A stretch of DNA of 64,000 bases from CAWUKT01 sp963923035. GTDB lineage: Bacteria > Bacteroidota > Bacteroidia > J057 > JADKCL01. How positions within the stretch are numbered: the first letter of the stretch is position 1; every line of letters begins with the position of its first letter. Below, piece after piece: positions 34,336 through 43,342 of this stretch. Both the position numbers and the translations under genes were made by a program. The notes beneath the pieces are model-generated. The model did no database searches. It was not told where the DNA came from and worked only from the letters and a program-made list of their open reading frames with translations. The stretch spans positions 1-64,000 of the forward strand of contig CAWUKT010000001.1 in the NCBI GenBank assembly GCA_963923035.1, read 5' to 3'.

Positions 34336-36954
34336 CTACCTCGCCAATACCACCTTCCGCGTCAGTACCTGCTGCGGCGTAGCGACCCGAAGGAAATAGA
34401 GTCCGTTGGCGAAGGCTTCCAGTCCCAAATCGACCTTTTGCTCACCGAGGGGCCACTCCATTTGGTAGAGGACCTGCCCATCGAGTCCGACGACCTCGAT
34501 CTGGCTATCGCCCGGCAAGGGCCGGTCGATCTGCACATGGACCCGTCCCGTGGACGGAACCGGGGCCACCACAAGTCCAATGTCAAACGCTGGTTCAATA
34601 CCGACGTTCGGCGATTGGCAAATATTCAGGGTCCAGCCCTGCACTTCACCGCCATCGTTGTTGGCGTGGTCTTCGACTTCGAGGGTCCAGATGCCCTGGG
34701 GATCCTCGCCGATCAGGACAGACAGATTGTCCTGCGGCGCGTAGGAATTGCCGTCGTCGTAAGGGCAAGGCAAGGTGCCGCCAGCGCCATCGACGAATCC
34801 GACATCGAAATCATCTTCGTTGAAGCAGGCCTGGTCGACCAGGGTCACCCGGGTGCCCTGGGGGCTGATCAGGGTGAAGGTGAGGTCTTCCAACCAGGTA
34901 TGGATACCGTTGATGTTTACGACTTCGACGCTGGTGATGGAGCCGGAAGGGGTATGGTTGAGGGTAGACGTGACCACCGAGGGAGGTCCGTCGGGAATGG
35001 TCACCGGGAGCACCAAGGGGCTGACGTCCGAGCAAATCGTTTGGGTGGTGGTAAAGGACCAATCGGAAGAGAAGCTGCCCGGTCCGCAGGCATTGCTGGC
35101 GCGTACCCGCCAGAAGTATTGCGTTTGGGGTTGGAGGGTCAGCGAATAGCTGTTGGTCGTGAGCCCCATGCCGGAGCTGATGATGTTGCTGAAGGCGGCA
35201 TCGGTCGCGATGTCGATGTCGTAGGTTGATCCGGCGAGGGTGGCCCAGCTGAAGCTGGCAATGGTCGAGACGCCGGTGGCCGCATTGGCAGGCTGAATCA
35301 GGGAGACAGTGGCCGGAGCGGTGGAGTTGACCGCCAGGCTCAATTGGGTGCTGTCCGAATTGGAGCCGTCGGTGGCCTGCACCGAAAAATTATAGGCGCC
35401 GTTTGCGACGGTATTGAGGTTGTTCAGGGTCAGGGTCGTATTGCCGCCAGGGGCAACGGGGTTGGTCCCAAAGCTGGCGGAGGCGCCACTGGGAAGGTTG
35501 TTGAGGGTCAGGGTAACGGGGCCCTGGAAGCCGCCGCTGACGGAAATCGGATAGGTGACGGTGGAAACCGAGCTGTTGCAAACCGCTTGAGACACGGCTG
35601 AGCTGGAAACCGCAAACGAGCAATTCCGGCCGTCAATGAATTGAACACCGGTATTGTCCGGATCGAGCCAGTCGCTCAACCGCGAGGAAGGACTTCCGCC
35701 TCCCGTCCAACTTTTCAGGATCCATCCGTATTCGTCGGAGAGGTTGTTGCCGCAGGCCGCACCCCCGCCGTGCAACTGCCCGATGATCCGCTTGTCCTGG
35801 TCAAAGACCGGCGAGCCGGACGATCCACCTTCGGTGGTCCCAATGTCCCAATCGTTCACGACGATGTGGGTACTGTCAATATTCCCAAACCAGGAAGTCC
35901 AGTCATTGGGATCAAAATCAAAGCTGATCCGCTTTTCTTCCACGCCCGGGTGGTGAATCGCGATCATCGAATCGGCCGGGGTCAGCATGGACCAACCCGC
36001 CAAGAACGGGTTGTGGGCGGGATCGAGCGGATCGTCCAATTCGACAAGGGCGAAGTCGGACTCAAACCAGGCTGAGCGCCAAATCGCGCCGGTATTGAAC
36101 TGGTTGAGCTGGCCATTGCCGACGGATCCGCTGGCCGTGCTGCCGGGTTGGCGGCACGTGCTGTGCTGGAAATTCCAGTAAGCGACCATGGAGGGCGCAT
36201 TGGAGGCGCTGACGCCACAGTGGTTCGCGGTCAGGAAATAGGGGGTGCAATCGTTGCGGGCGTTGTTGATGAGGGCGCCGGAGCAGGCGAGGAAGCCGCC
36301 GAGCGAGTAGGCTCCCGCCGATTGGATGATGTCGCGGTAGTCGTCGACGATGTCCCAGCCGTCGGCAGCCCCACAGACGACGTCGAGGTTGCAGGATCCG
36401 GAACGGGAGCCACGCAGCCCAAACCCGATGAAATCGTGGTGGACATAGCTCAATTGCAATTGGACGAGGTCCTTTTCGGTGGCGGGAACTTGCAGTTCCA
36501 TGACCATTTCGTCTCCGTAGAGGATCGGCGTCCAGAGCTGGGCGTGGTCTTCGTTGTCGGCGCGGGAAAATGGACCCTGGAGGTGGCTGAGGTCAGGGGA
36601 GTAGAGTAGCAAGAGGCCACCGGGTGCCATTTCGTAGCGGGTAAAGCCAAGGTTGAGGGAATAGGCTTCGGGGGAATGCAGGCGGAGTCGCCAAACGGCG
36701 AGGCCGCCGGGAAGTACTTCCCACTGTCCGTGGGTATCGGGATTGATGTCGACCTCGACGCGGGTCGCGAAGTGCATGGGACGGCCCGGCTCGCGGGCCG
36801 CCAATTCGGCTGTTTGCAGGGCCTTGTTGTCCTGCAAGGGCAGTTCGTAGACGGGAACACTTTCCAGGGGCTGGGTTCCGGTAGCGGGTTGTTGGGCAAA
36901 AAGAGAAACGCTTCCTCCGAAGCACAAGAGCACGACCCAAAGTATCTTTTTCAT
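34336..36954 (-). CDS. Lysyl endopeptidase-like (S1) secreted protease with P-domain and T9SS signal
   Basis: An 872-residue exported serine protease. A signal sequence (to about residue 20) and a propeptide come first, then an S1 domain close to Achromobacter lysyl endopeptidase: GSCNLDVVCG, FLTANHCG (His245), SDFALVELDD (Asp300) and GGSSGSPVFD (Ser379). The Lys-specificity residues of that enzyme also appear conserved: Trp369, His395 in GQLHGG and Asp407 in LSDEYG. It continues with an Ig-like repeat, an FN3 domain (about residues 540-650), a proprotein-convertase P-domain (TSTLNHTPSG to GWTLNICQ) and a T9SS C-terminal domain. Predicted to cleave after lysine outside the cell. The ATG at 36954 is chosen for its signal peptide. 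Confidence 0.92.
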   Translation of the reverse strand: MKKILWVVLLCFGGSVSLFAQQPATGTQPLESVPVYELPLQDNKALQTAELAAREPGRPMHFATRVEVDINPDTHGQWEVLPGGLAVWRLRLHSPEAYSLNLGFTRYEMAPGGLLLLYSPDLSHLQGPFSRADNEDHAQLWTPILYGDEMVMELQVPATEKDLVQLQLSYVHHDFIGFGLRGSRSGSCNLDVVCGAADGWDIVDDYRDIIQSAGAYSLGGFLACSGALINNARNDCTPYFLTANHCGVSASNAPSMVAYWNFQHSTCRQPGSTASGSVGNGQLNQFNTGAIWRSAWFESDFALVELDDPLDPAHNPFLAGWSMLTPADSMIAIHHPGVEEKRISFDFDPNDWTSWFGNIDSTHIVVNDWDIGTTEGGSSGSPVFDQDKRIIGQLHGGGAACGNNLSDEYGWILKSWTGGGSPSSRLSDWLDPDNTGVQFIDGRNCSFAVSSSAVSQAVCNSSVSTVTYPISVSGGFQGPVTLTLNNLPSGASASFGTNPVAPGGNTTLTLNNLNTVANGAYNFSVQATDGSNSDSTQLSLAVNSTAPATVSLIQPANAATGVSTIASFSWATLAGSTYDIDIATDAAFSNIISSGMGLTTNSYSLTLQPQTQYFWRVRASNACGPGSFSSDWSFTTTQTICSDVSPLVLPVTIPDGPPSVVTSTLNHTPSGSITSVEVVNINGIHTWLEDLTFTLISPQGTRVTLVDQACFNEDDFDVGFVDGAGGTLPCPYDDGNSYAPQDNLSVLIGEDPQGIWTLEVEDHANNDGGEVQGWTLNICQSPNVGIEPAFDIGLVVAPVPSTGRVHVQIDRPLPGDSQIEVVGLDGQVLYQMEWPLGEQKVDLGLEAFANGLYFLRVATPQQVLTRKVVLAR

Positions 36955-37256
36955 CCTGTAAACGTCCTTAAAAGGGTTTAGATCAAAAGTTGATTTACAA
37001 AATTCCCCTGCACCTTCCAAGTTGGAGAGGGAGGCAGGGGAAAGGAAGCCGGGGAAAAATTGTCGATTGCCTCCCCGGCGTCATCGGGAGCGGGCTGCTC
37101 CCAGGAGACCAGCCGCGGCCGCGGTGCAGCAGGGGGAGGAGCAATTGTTGGAGCTCCCGCGTGAGCGGAGCGACTGCGGATCACCCGGTCCGGAGGAGCT
37201 GCCCTTTGTTGTTTCCCCACAATCCGTGATATTCAGGTTCCACTTGACAATTGACG
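36955..37256. other. Gene-free stretch between divergent genes
   Basis: About 300 bp without a credible open frame. It contains a perfect 12-bp GC palindrome at 37113-37124 (CCGCGGCCGCGG) and a GGGAGC/GCTCCC inverted repeat at about 37086-37102. Promoters for the protease (minus) and the M23 gene (plus) must lie here, but I cannot fix their position. Confidence 0.4.
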
Positions 37257-37910
37257 ATGAATCCTATGCCCTTCGATTTTGGAGATGCCTTGCATCCGCT
37301 GGTCCAACTGCCTGTGTCGATCCGCTCCTGTCCGCAGCTGGACCTGGCGCATCCGCCGGCGGGTTGGGACCTGAGTGACCGCAACCAATTGTTTGCTTTT
37401 GTGGCGCCTCAATTGGCGGATTCGGCGCACGGAGTATTGTGGGGCGGGTATCTGGAGCGGCGTCAGGTCTACGCTTCGGCGCCGGAGTACCAAGGCCAGG
37501 AGCCGCGGAATGTGCATTTGGGTGTGGATGTCTGGGCCAATGCGGGGACGGAGATTTTGGCGCCGCTGTTCGGGTATGTGCATGCGTTCGCGGACAATGC
37601 GGGCTTCAGCAATTATGGGCCCACGGTGATTTTACGGCACCATTATGCGGGGCGGTATTTCCATACGTTGTACGGGCATCTGGACCGGAAGACTTTGGAA
37701 GGCTTGCAGATCGGGCAGGAAATTGGGCCGGGTCAGGTGGTGGGGCGTTTGGGGGAGCGGGAGGAAAATGGAGATTGGCCGCCGCATTTGCACTTTCAGG
37801 TGATCCTGGACTTGCCGGATGATTCGGGGGATTATCCGGGGGTGAGTACGGAGTCGGCGGTGGAGTGGTACGGCCGGAATTGTCCGGATCCGGGGGGGGT
37901 TTTGGGGTAG
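37257..37910 (+). CDS. M23 family metallopeptidase
   Basis: A 217-residue LytM/M23-type protein. The zinc site is built by HLGVDVW (His and Asp) and PPHLHFQ (the HxH motif), with LYGHL between, so the catalytic domain is complete at about residues 85-185. Members cut peptide cross-links in peptidoglycan. There is no obvious signal peptide or transmembrane start, which is odd for a wall enzyme; the ATG at 37257 is preferred to the TTG at 37251 and neither changes this. The C-terminal 25 residues are unassigned. Downstream is a convergent lipoprotein gene. Confidence 0.85.
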   Translation: MNPMPFDFGDALHPLVQLPVSIRSCPQLDLAHPPAGWDLSDRNQLFAFVAPQLADSAHGVLWGGYLERRQVYASAPEYQGQEPRNVHLGVDVWANAGTEILAPLFGYVHAFADNAGFSNYGPTVILRHHYAGRYFHTLYGHLDRKTLEGLQIGQEIGPGQVVGRLGEREENGDWPPHLHFQVILDLPDDSGDYPGVSTESAVEWYGRNCPDPGGVLG

Positions 37911-37912
37911 GT

Positions 37913-37938
37913 AAAAAAAAGACCGCCCAACGGGCGGC
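37913..37938 (-). terminator. Rho-independent terminator of the lipoprotein gene
   Basis: The stem CCGCCC (37923-37928) / GGGCGG (37932-37937) with loop AAC is followed on the minus strand by eight T. It ends transcription of the minus-strand lipoprotein gene and lies 3 bp beyond the M23 stop. Confidence 0.85.
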
Positions 37939-37967
37939 CTCGATATCGTGACACGTGATGTGGAATC

Positions 37968-38453
37968 TCAATTGATGGAGATGACCAGCGCCTGGTTGTC
38001 GTACTCGCCATCGGGATAGGTGACGCGGGTAGAGTCGCCGTTGATGCGGAGGTCCACCCAGGAGGCGGGGTAACACAGGCAGCACTCGGTGACCATGACC
38101 GGCTCCTGAAAGTCGAAGCCGATGATCTCGATTTCGTCGGAGTAGGTACCGGAGGAGACCGTGTAGCGGTAGTTCTCGCGGAGCAACAAACTGGCGGTGC
38201 AGGAATCGCTGAAGGCGTAGTTGAGGTCGGCGACGTTGGTGTTGAGGTTGAAGCCAACGACGTTTCCAGCCGCCGAGAAGTCGGCGGGGCAGGCGCCGGT
38301 ACTGTCCTGGTACTGGATGATCACGCGGGAACTCGGACACGCCGCGCAGATGGCGTCCTCGCAGGGATCTTCTTCACAGGCTGACAAACCAAAGAGGAGA
38401 GCGAAAGCGAGAGGAAGTGCGATCAAAAAGGAAGGGACAGTGGATTTACGCAT
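37968..38453 (-). CDS. Cysteine-rich lipoprotein
   Basis: A 161-residue lipoprotein with signal sequence and lipobox LSAC near residue 26. Many cysteines follow (CEEDPCEDAICAAC, then a CCLC motif), pointing to disulphide bonds or metal binding outside the cytoplasm. The acidic stretch right after the lipidated Cys (EEDP) resembles a Bacteroidota lipoprotein export signal for surface display. I do not recognise the family. A strong terminator ends the gene. Confidence 0.8.
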   Translation of the reverse strand: MRKSTVPSFLIALPLAFALLFGLSACEEDPCEDAICAACPSSRVIIQYQDSTGACPADFSAAGNVVGFNLNTNVADLNYAFSDSCTASLLLRENYRYTVSSGTYSDEIEIIGFDFQEPVMVTECCLCYPASWVDLRINGDSTRVTYPDGEYDNQALVISIN

Positions 38454-38493
38454 GGATACCAGTAGGTTTTTGCTCTAAGATAAAATAATTTTT

Positions 38494-39060
38494 TTATTCC
38501 GCTTCCTCGGCGGCGGCCTTGAGGTGCTCCTTCAACTTGGAGATGGGCATCCGCAGCAAATCGAAGCTCGGGGCGTACTCGTGAAGCATCTTGAACTTCT
38601 CGATGTACATTTCCACGCTGGTTTTATTCTTGTTCACAAAGTTGCGGACCTTGCGGAAGAACTCCTGAACGGTGGGATGGGACTTTTCGACGATGAGGTT
38701 TTGGACCTTGCTCAGTTCGAATTCCCGCTCCATGGCGTAGTAGGTGATCAGGAGGGCCTTCATCCGCTTTTTCTCGACGTCCTCAAAATCGCTGTCTACA
38801 AAGGCTTTGACCAAACTAAAGATATGGCTGCGGTCATCGGGGCTATCCAGGAAATTGCTCAGTTCCGTCCACAACAGGAACGGAATATAAACTCCCCCAC
38901 AGTGGCCACGGGCCTGGTCCGAAAATGAACGGAACTCTTCCAATCCTTCCGACAGGCTCTGTTCGTGCCATTCCGACAGGACTTCGATTACTTGCTCGCG
39001 GCTGGCTTCCTCGTCATAATAAAGCTCGTCCAATTGGTCGAGCGTCTCTTTCAAACTCAT
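38494..39060 (-). CDS. Hypothetical helical protein
   Basis: A 188-residue, strongly charged, mostly helical cytosolic protein beginning MSLKETLDQLDELYYDEE, with Leu/Glu/Lys-rich segments that may form coiled coils. No catalytic motif or signal is visible and I do not recognise it. A small perfect inverted repeat, ATTATA-N4-TATAAT, lies at 39081-39096 about 20 bp before its start and could be an operator or part of the promoter. Confidence 0.75.
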   Translation of the reverse strand: MSLKETLDQLDELYYDEEASREQVIEVLSEWHEQSLSEGLEEFRSFSDQARGHCGGVYIPFLLWTELSNFLDSPDDRSHIFSLVKAFVDSDFEDVEKKRMKALLITYYAMEREFELSKVQNLIVEKSHPTVQEFFRKVRNFVNKNKTSVEMYIEKFKMLHEYAPSFDLLRMPISKLKEHLKAAAEEAE

Positions 39061-39163
39061 ACGCTGGTGTATTGGGTTGAATTATACCAATATAATCAAG
39101 TCGCAAAATTAAGAAACGAAAGTGGAATTACATACGAATTTCGCGTCTTTGTTAATCTCCTGC

Positions 39164-40210
39164 TTACTCAAAGACCCATTTTAGCAAGGATTCGACCTCT
39201 TCCAAATTCGCTTTCACCCACTCCACCGCAAATTTCTCCCCCAATTCCGTATAGACCACGTACCCGAGCGTTTCGAGGTAGCCTTTTTCCTTCAATTCCT
39301 GGAAAAACGGGACATATTCCTTCGTCAAGGGTCCCTTCAAGCCCCCATTTTCATACTCCTCCGAGACGACATCGATGAGATCACCCAATTCCATCGCGAG
39401 GACCTGGGCAGCGTCCATTTTTTTCGTCTTCTTCTTGAAATCCTTGGTCAAGCGAGAAGCACCAATCAGGTCAATGGAAAAATCGACCATCGTGAAATTG
39501 TCGTACTCTTTTTCCAGGCTTTCAATTGAGGCGCTGGCATCAATCTGAATCTCATTGCGGCCCGTTTTCTCCGCATTTCCCTGCATGATTTCCGTGACCA
39601 TCCCCGCCGCATTTTGGGTCCGTTGGGTGCCGTATTCGAGGAGGAGGAGCTTGGAAAATGCGAACAGGGCCGGGGTCCGCCGGTTTTCCGAGAGCAAGGC
39701 AATTCCCAGGATATAATGGCTGCCGGGATGGTTGGGGGCCACTTTCAGGCCGTCCAGCAGCCGGGCCACCGCTTTTTCATTTTCGTCATTGCGGGTATAG
39801 GTCACCCCCAGGTTGAAGTACAGGAGGTGAACGTCCGGGAACCGCGCAATGCCGCGCTCGTAGGCATCAATGGCTTCTTTCGGGCGTTCCAGGTTGTCGA
39901 GGGCATTGCCTAGGGTGACGAAAATGGTCCCCAGGCCGTCTTCCTTCGGGTATTTTTGAAGAATGTGCTCACAGCGGGCGGCACAGGTCTCGAATTTGTG
40001 CTGGTAAAACAGGGTATGGGCAATCTCCGCCTCCGCCACGAAATAATTGTCTGCTTCCATCTCCAAGGCCGCCTGGTACTTTTCCATCGCCCCGGCAAAA
40101 TCGCCTTCATCGTGCCGCTCAATCCCTTCCTTGACCAGGGCCTCCGCTTCGGGAGATTGGGCGAGGAGAAAAAAGGGAGCGGAGAACAGAAACAACAGGA
40201 TGGCTTTCAT
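39164..40210 (-). CDS. Exported tetratricopeptide-repeat protein
   Basis: A 348-residue protein with signal sequence (MKAILLFLFSAPFFLLAQ) and about four TPR units in the first 200 residues, such as EGIERHDEGDFAGAMEKYQ and AIDAYERGIARFPDVHLLYF. The C-terminal half is unassigned, acidic and helical. TPR proteins of this type are scaffolds in the periplasm; no partner can be named. The ATG at 40210 is preferred to the start at 40231 because of the signal peptide. It follows the CocE-type hydrolase by 42 bp. Confidence 0.85.
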   Translation of the reverse strand: MKAILLFLFSAPFFLLAQSPEAEALVKEGIERHDEGDFAGAMEKYQAALEMEADNYFVAEAEIAHTLFYQHKFETCAARCEHILQKYPKEDGLGTIFVTLGNALDNLERPKEAIDAYERGIARFPDVHLLYFNLGVTYTRNDENEKAVARLLDGLKVAPNHPGSHYILGIALLSENRRTPALFAFSKLLLLEYGTQRTQNAAGMVTEIMQGNAEKTGRNEIQIDASASIESLEKEYDNFTMVDFSIDLIGASRLTKDFKKKTKKMDAAQVLAMELGDLIDVVSEEYENGGLKGPLTKEYVPFFQELKEKGYLETLGYVVYTELGEKFAVEWVKANLEEVESLLKWVFE

Positions 40211-40252
40211 GAAAATGGAGTTGGGTGCCACGGAAGATAGGCAAATCGCCTT

Positions 40253-42130
40253 TTATTTTTCCCGGGAACTGACCGGAGCTATGACCACCGGCAATTCCAG
40301 ACGGGAGGCCGCGTTTTGGTTGCGGAAGATCAGGCTCTCGTAGTTGGGGGCGCCGGGAACTTCAAAATGGGGAAGGTCGGAGCCACAGATGACCATGCGG
40401 ACCGCATGGCCCTTTTCGAGCCGCCAGGAAGTCGGGTGGAAGAGGATCGGCAATTCGGTCGCCGCATCGGGATCGACGGGGAGAAAATCCTCCCGGTACA
40501 GCCGTCGGTATGGCACGGCGTCGGCATACGGAGCCGCCCCCTGGTGCAGTTTTCTGAACCCAGCCTTGACCTGTCCCTGGCTGACGACCCGCCGGGTGCC
40601 GTCGGGCGCAATGTCTTCGAGGTAGACAAAGACGTTGATCTGGGCATTGGGGACTTTCATGTACAGGGTCGCCTGCGGAAATCCGCTGATATCCAAAGCG
40701 CTCGGTGCCGGGGGCGTGGTATACTGCAAGAGCTCGGGCTCCCGCACGAGGAAGGTGTCGTACTGAGACGTATTCCGACCTCCGAGTTCCCAGCGGCCAT
40801 CCCGACCGACGTAGGTATCGTTTTCAAGCAGGCAGGAATCGGCTGATCCGGCGTCGGAGGGAGGAAGGGGCTGCAAAGAAAAATCCTCCCCGAGGTACCA
40901 AATCTGTTTGCGTTGTTGGGGCAGCGGCCATTGTTGGGTGCCCTTCCAGGCCTCGGCACCCATGTGGTAGTAGTGGGCCCGTGGTTCCCGGTCGATGCCA
41001 TTGTCCTTGCCTTTGAGGTGGCGGTCCAGGAATTTCAGGATTTCGCCGTAGCGGTCGAAGGGAATCGGGGTGACTTCGTTGAAGGGGCTGACCCGCAGGC
41101 GGGTCCCGTGGTGCCAGGCTCCGAGGAGGAGCTTGCTCTCCGGGTGGGTCGAGTTGAGGAACATGCGCGTCGACCCGAAGCCGCAGCTGAGGTCGTACCA
41201 GCCCCCGATCGCATAGATCGGGACATTCGCGGCGTTGATGGCGTCGAGGTAGCCGGCCGGGAAGATGCTGTCGATCCGCAGGGCGCCAAGTTCGGGCAGG
41301 GTATCGTCCCGAAATTTCAGGCGCTGCATGAAGACATCGGCGTATTGGTTGTCTTGCCGTTGGGCGTAGAGGTCTTCCAATTGTTGTTTTCGTTTCCCTT
41401 TTTCCACCAAATCGATCCCCTTGATGTACAGCCATTTCGCTTTCAGGGTCGTCGGGAGGATGTCGTGGTCCATTTCGTCGCAGATTTCGGTCCAATCGTC
41501 AATGAGAAAGCGGTTGTAGACCCCGCCCGGCAAGACCATTTCCCGAAACCCATCAAAAGGCGTACTGATGGGCACCACGCATTTCAGTGCCGGATGCTGC
41601 AATTTCGCCGCCATCAGGGCCACCCAACCATTGTAGCTGACTCCAATCGTCCCAATGTTTCCATCCGCCCACGGTTGTCCCACAATCCAATCCATGATTT
41701 CCCGCGCGTCTTCGATTTCGGCCTTAGAAGCCTCCATTTCTCGTTTTCCACTGCTCGCTCCCGATCCCCGCGCATCCACACTCACAACCGCGTAGCCTTG
41801 TTCCACGAGCTTTTCTGTCGACGCAATCACCCACAGAGAGGGCGCGCCGGCATCGATGAATCCCTGAAAGGGCCAGCGCAGGTCCAGGCTCCGCCAGTAA
41901 CGGGTCTGGTGCAGAATGGTCGGGAATTTTTCTCCCGGTTGGCGGTTCTTGGGCAGCAGCAAATCGACCGCGATTTGCACGCCATCGCGCATTTCCAGGT
42001 AGAAGGATTTGACCTCGACTTTCTTGTGGGTGGGCGGCGGATTATAAGGAAGGGGGGCTTGGCCGAAAATGGGGCCGGAAGCAAACAGAAAGAGTAAGAG
42101 AGGGGCGAGGCGGCGCAGGTTTGGATTCAT
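40253..42130 (-). CDS. CocE/NonD family hydrolase (S15-type)
   Basis: A 625-residue exported alpha/beta hydrolase of the X-Pro dipeptidyl-peptidase/cocaine-esterase group. Signal sequence to about FGQ (residue 24), oxyanion and nucleophile regions VVSVDARGSGASSG and GTIGVSYNGW with Ser165, acid probably in GGWYD, base in WHHGTR, then a jelly-roll C-terminal domain. Family members act on esters, amides or N-acyl substrates. It lies 5 bp downstream of a serine hydrolase gene, so both are probably made together. Substrate unknown. Confidence 0.9.
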   Translation of the reverse strand: MNPNLRRLAPLLLFLFASGPIFGQAPLPYNPPPTHKKVEVKSFYLEMRDGVQIAVDLLLPKNRQPGEKFPTILHQTRYWRSLDLRWPFQGFIDAGAPSLWVIASTEKLVEQGYAVVSVDARGSGASSGKREMEASKAEIEDAREIMDWIVGQPWADGNIGTIGVSYNGWVALMAAKLQHPALKCVVPISTPFDGFREMVLPGGVYNRFLIDDWTEICDEMDHDILPTTLKAKWLYIKGIDLVEKGKRKQQLEDLYAQRQDNQYADVFMQRLKFRDDTLPELGALRIDSIFPAGYLDAINAANVPIYAIGGWYDLSCGFGSTRMFLNSTHPESKLLLGAWHHGTRLRVSPFNEVTPIPFDRYGEILKFLDRHLKGKDNGIDREPRAHYYHMGAEAWKGTQQWPLPQQRKQIWYLGEDFSLQPLPPSDAGSADSCLLENDTYVGRDGRWELGGRNTSQYDTFLVREPELLQYTTPPAPSALDISGFPQATLYMKVPNAQINVFVYLEDIAPDGTRRVVSQGQVKAGFRKLHQGAAPYADAVPYRRLYREDFLPVDPDAATELPILFHPTSWRLEKGHAVRMVICGSDLPHFEVPGAPNYESLIFRNQNAASRLELPVVIAPVSSREK

Positions 42131-42135
42131 CGGGA

Positions 42136-43341
42136 CTATTCAAATTCGCGGAACAGCATGGCGTAGGCGGCGTAAATCCTCAGAAACCAGAAGAGTTCGT
42201 TGTCTTCGCGGTTGGTGACAAGGAAAATGCAGGAGTGCGATTCCGGGTGGTAGTACAAAATTGATAAAAATCCGTCCCAACCACCAGTATGGCCCGAAAA
42301 ATTGAAGGGTTGCAGGTTGTGAAAGCCGATTCCCATCCAGGTTTGCTTGTCGGGGCCCTTTTCCTGGGGCGCGATCATGGACAACAAGGCCGTCCGGGGC
42401 AGGATTTCGTCGTAGACGTCCTGGCGGAAATCGCCAATCAGGAAGTGCATGAATTTGCGGAGGTCGCGCATGCTCGTCTTGATGCCGCCGTCGCCCGTCG
42501 GAGACGGGCTCTCCACCTCATTGGTATGGATATTGAGGTACGAGCCGTCCTGCAGGCGGTAATACCCCCACGCCAATTGGTCCTTTTGCTCTTCGGGCGT
42601 CTCGTAATAATGCGAGTCCTCCATGCCAAGGGGCGCAAAAATCTTGTTCGTCACCAGCTGGGCCATGTTGAGGCCGACTGCTTCTTCCGCGATATAGCCG
42701 AGGAGGACGTAGTTGAGGTTGGAGAAATGGTATTTGCCGGGGCGCTTTTCGAGCATGGCGTACATCAGGAAACGCTGGCGAAAGTCTTCCCGGTCCAACA
42801 GGGCCCGGTAGTTATAGGTGTTTTCGTAGAAATCGTCCTCGCTCTCCATGATCCCCTTCCCAAATTTCTCCGGAAACAGGTGCTCCATGCTCTGGGTCAG
42901 GCCCGAAGTATGCTGGAGGAGGTCCATGATCGTGACATTAGGAGCCGAGCGGTTCTTGCCCTGGATGTCGAGGAATTCGGGGAAATGGTAATAGACGGGA
43001 TCGTCGAGCTTGAGGATGTTTTCGTTGGCGAGCTTGACGACGGCGACGGCCGTGAACAGCTTGGAGACCGATCCGAGGTTGAAAATGGTGGAGTCTGACC
43101 ATTCGTAGCGGGCTTCGTTGGTACTGAAGCCGTGGCTGAAGGAAAAGTCGGGGGTTCCTTTTTGGACGATGGTGCAACCGAAGCCGAGGAAAGGCTGGAG
43201 GTTTTCGTCGATGAGGAAGGTGGAAACGGAATCGGAGATGTTGCCGCCGGGCTGCGCCCGGACGATGCCTGTGCACAGCACAACCAGTGACCAGGCGGTC
43301 ACGTACCGAAGAACGTCTCGTAAATGACCCGGGAGCCTCAA
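42136..43341 (-). CDS. Exported beta-lactamase-family serine hydrolase with altered YxN motif
   Basis: About 401 residues from the TTG at 43341, which directly follows the RecQ stop and gives a good signal sequence (LRYVTAWSLVVLCTGIVRAQ). The alternative is the GTG at 43302. It is a class C beta-lactamase/esterase-type fold: SxxK is GSVSK (Ser91, Lys94) and the third motif is HTGG. The second motif, normally YxN, reads FSN (Phe206), so the usual catalytic Tyr is replaced. It may be an inactive or altered enzyme. Next to the CocE hydrolase it could serve peptide or ester turnover in the periplasm. Confidence 0.85.
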   Translation of the reverse strand: MRLPGHLRDVLRYVTAWSLVVLCTGIVRAQPGGNISDSVSTFLIDENLQPFLGFGCTIVQKGTPDFSFSHGFSTNEARYEWSDSTIFNLGSVSKLFTAVAVVKLANENILKLDDPVYYHFPEFLDIQGKNRSAPNVTIMDLLQHTSGLTQSMEHLFPEKFGKGIMESEDDFYENTYNYRALLDREDFRQRFLMYAMLEKRPGKYHFSNLNYVLLGYIAEEAVGLNMAQLVTNKIFAPLGMEDSHYYETPEEQKDQLAWGYYRLQDGSYLNIHTNEVESPSPTGDGGIKTSMRDLRKFMHFLIGDFRQDVYDEILPRTALLSMIAPQEKGPDKQTWMGIGFHNLQPFNFSGHTGGWDGFLSILYYHPESHSCIFLVTNREDNELFWFLRIYAAYAMLFREFE

Positions 43342-43342
43342 A

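Noticed and set aside
37113..37124. 12-bp CCGCGGCCGCGG palindrome as an operator
   Set aside because: Pure GC palindromes arise easily in GC-rich spacers and it has no defined position relative to a promoter.
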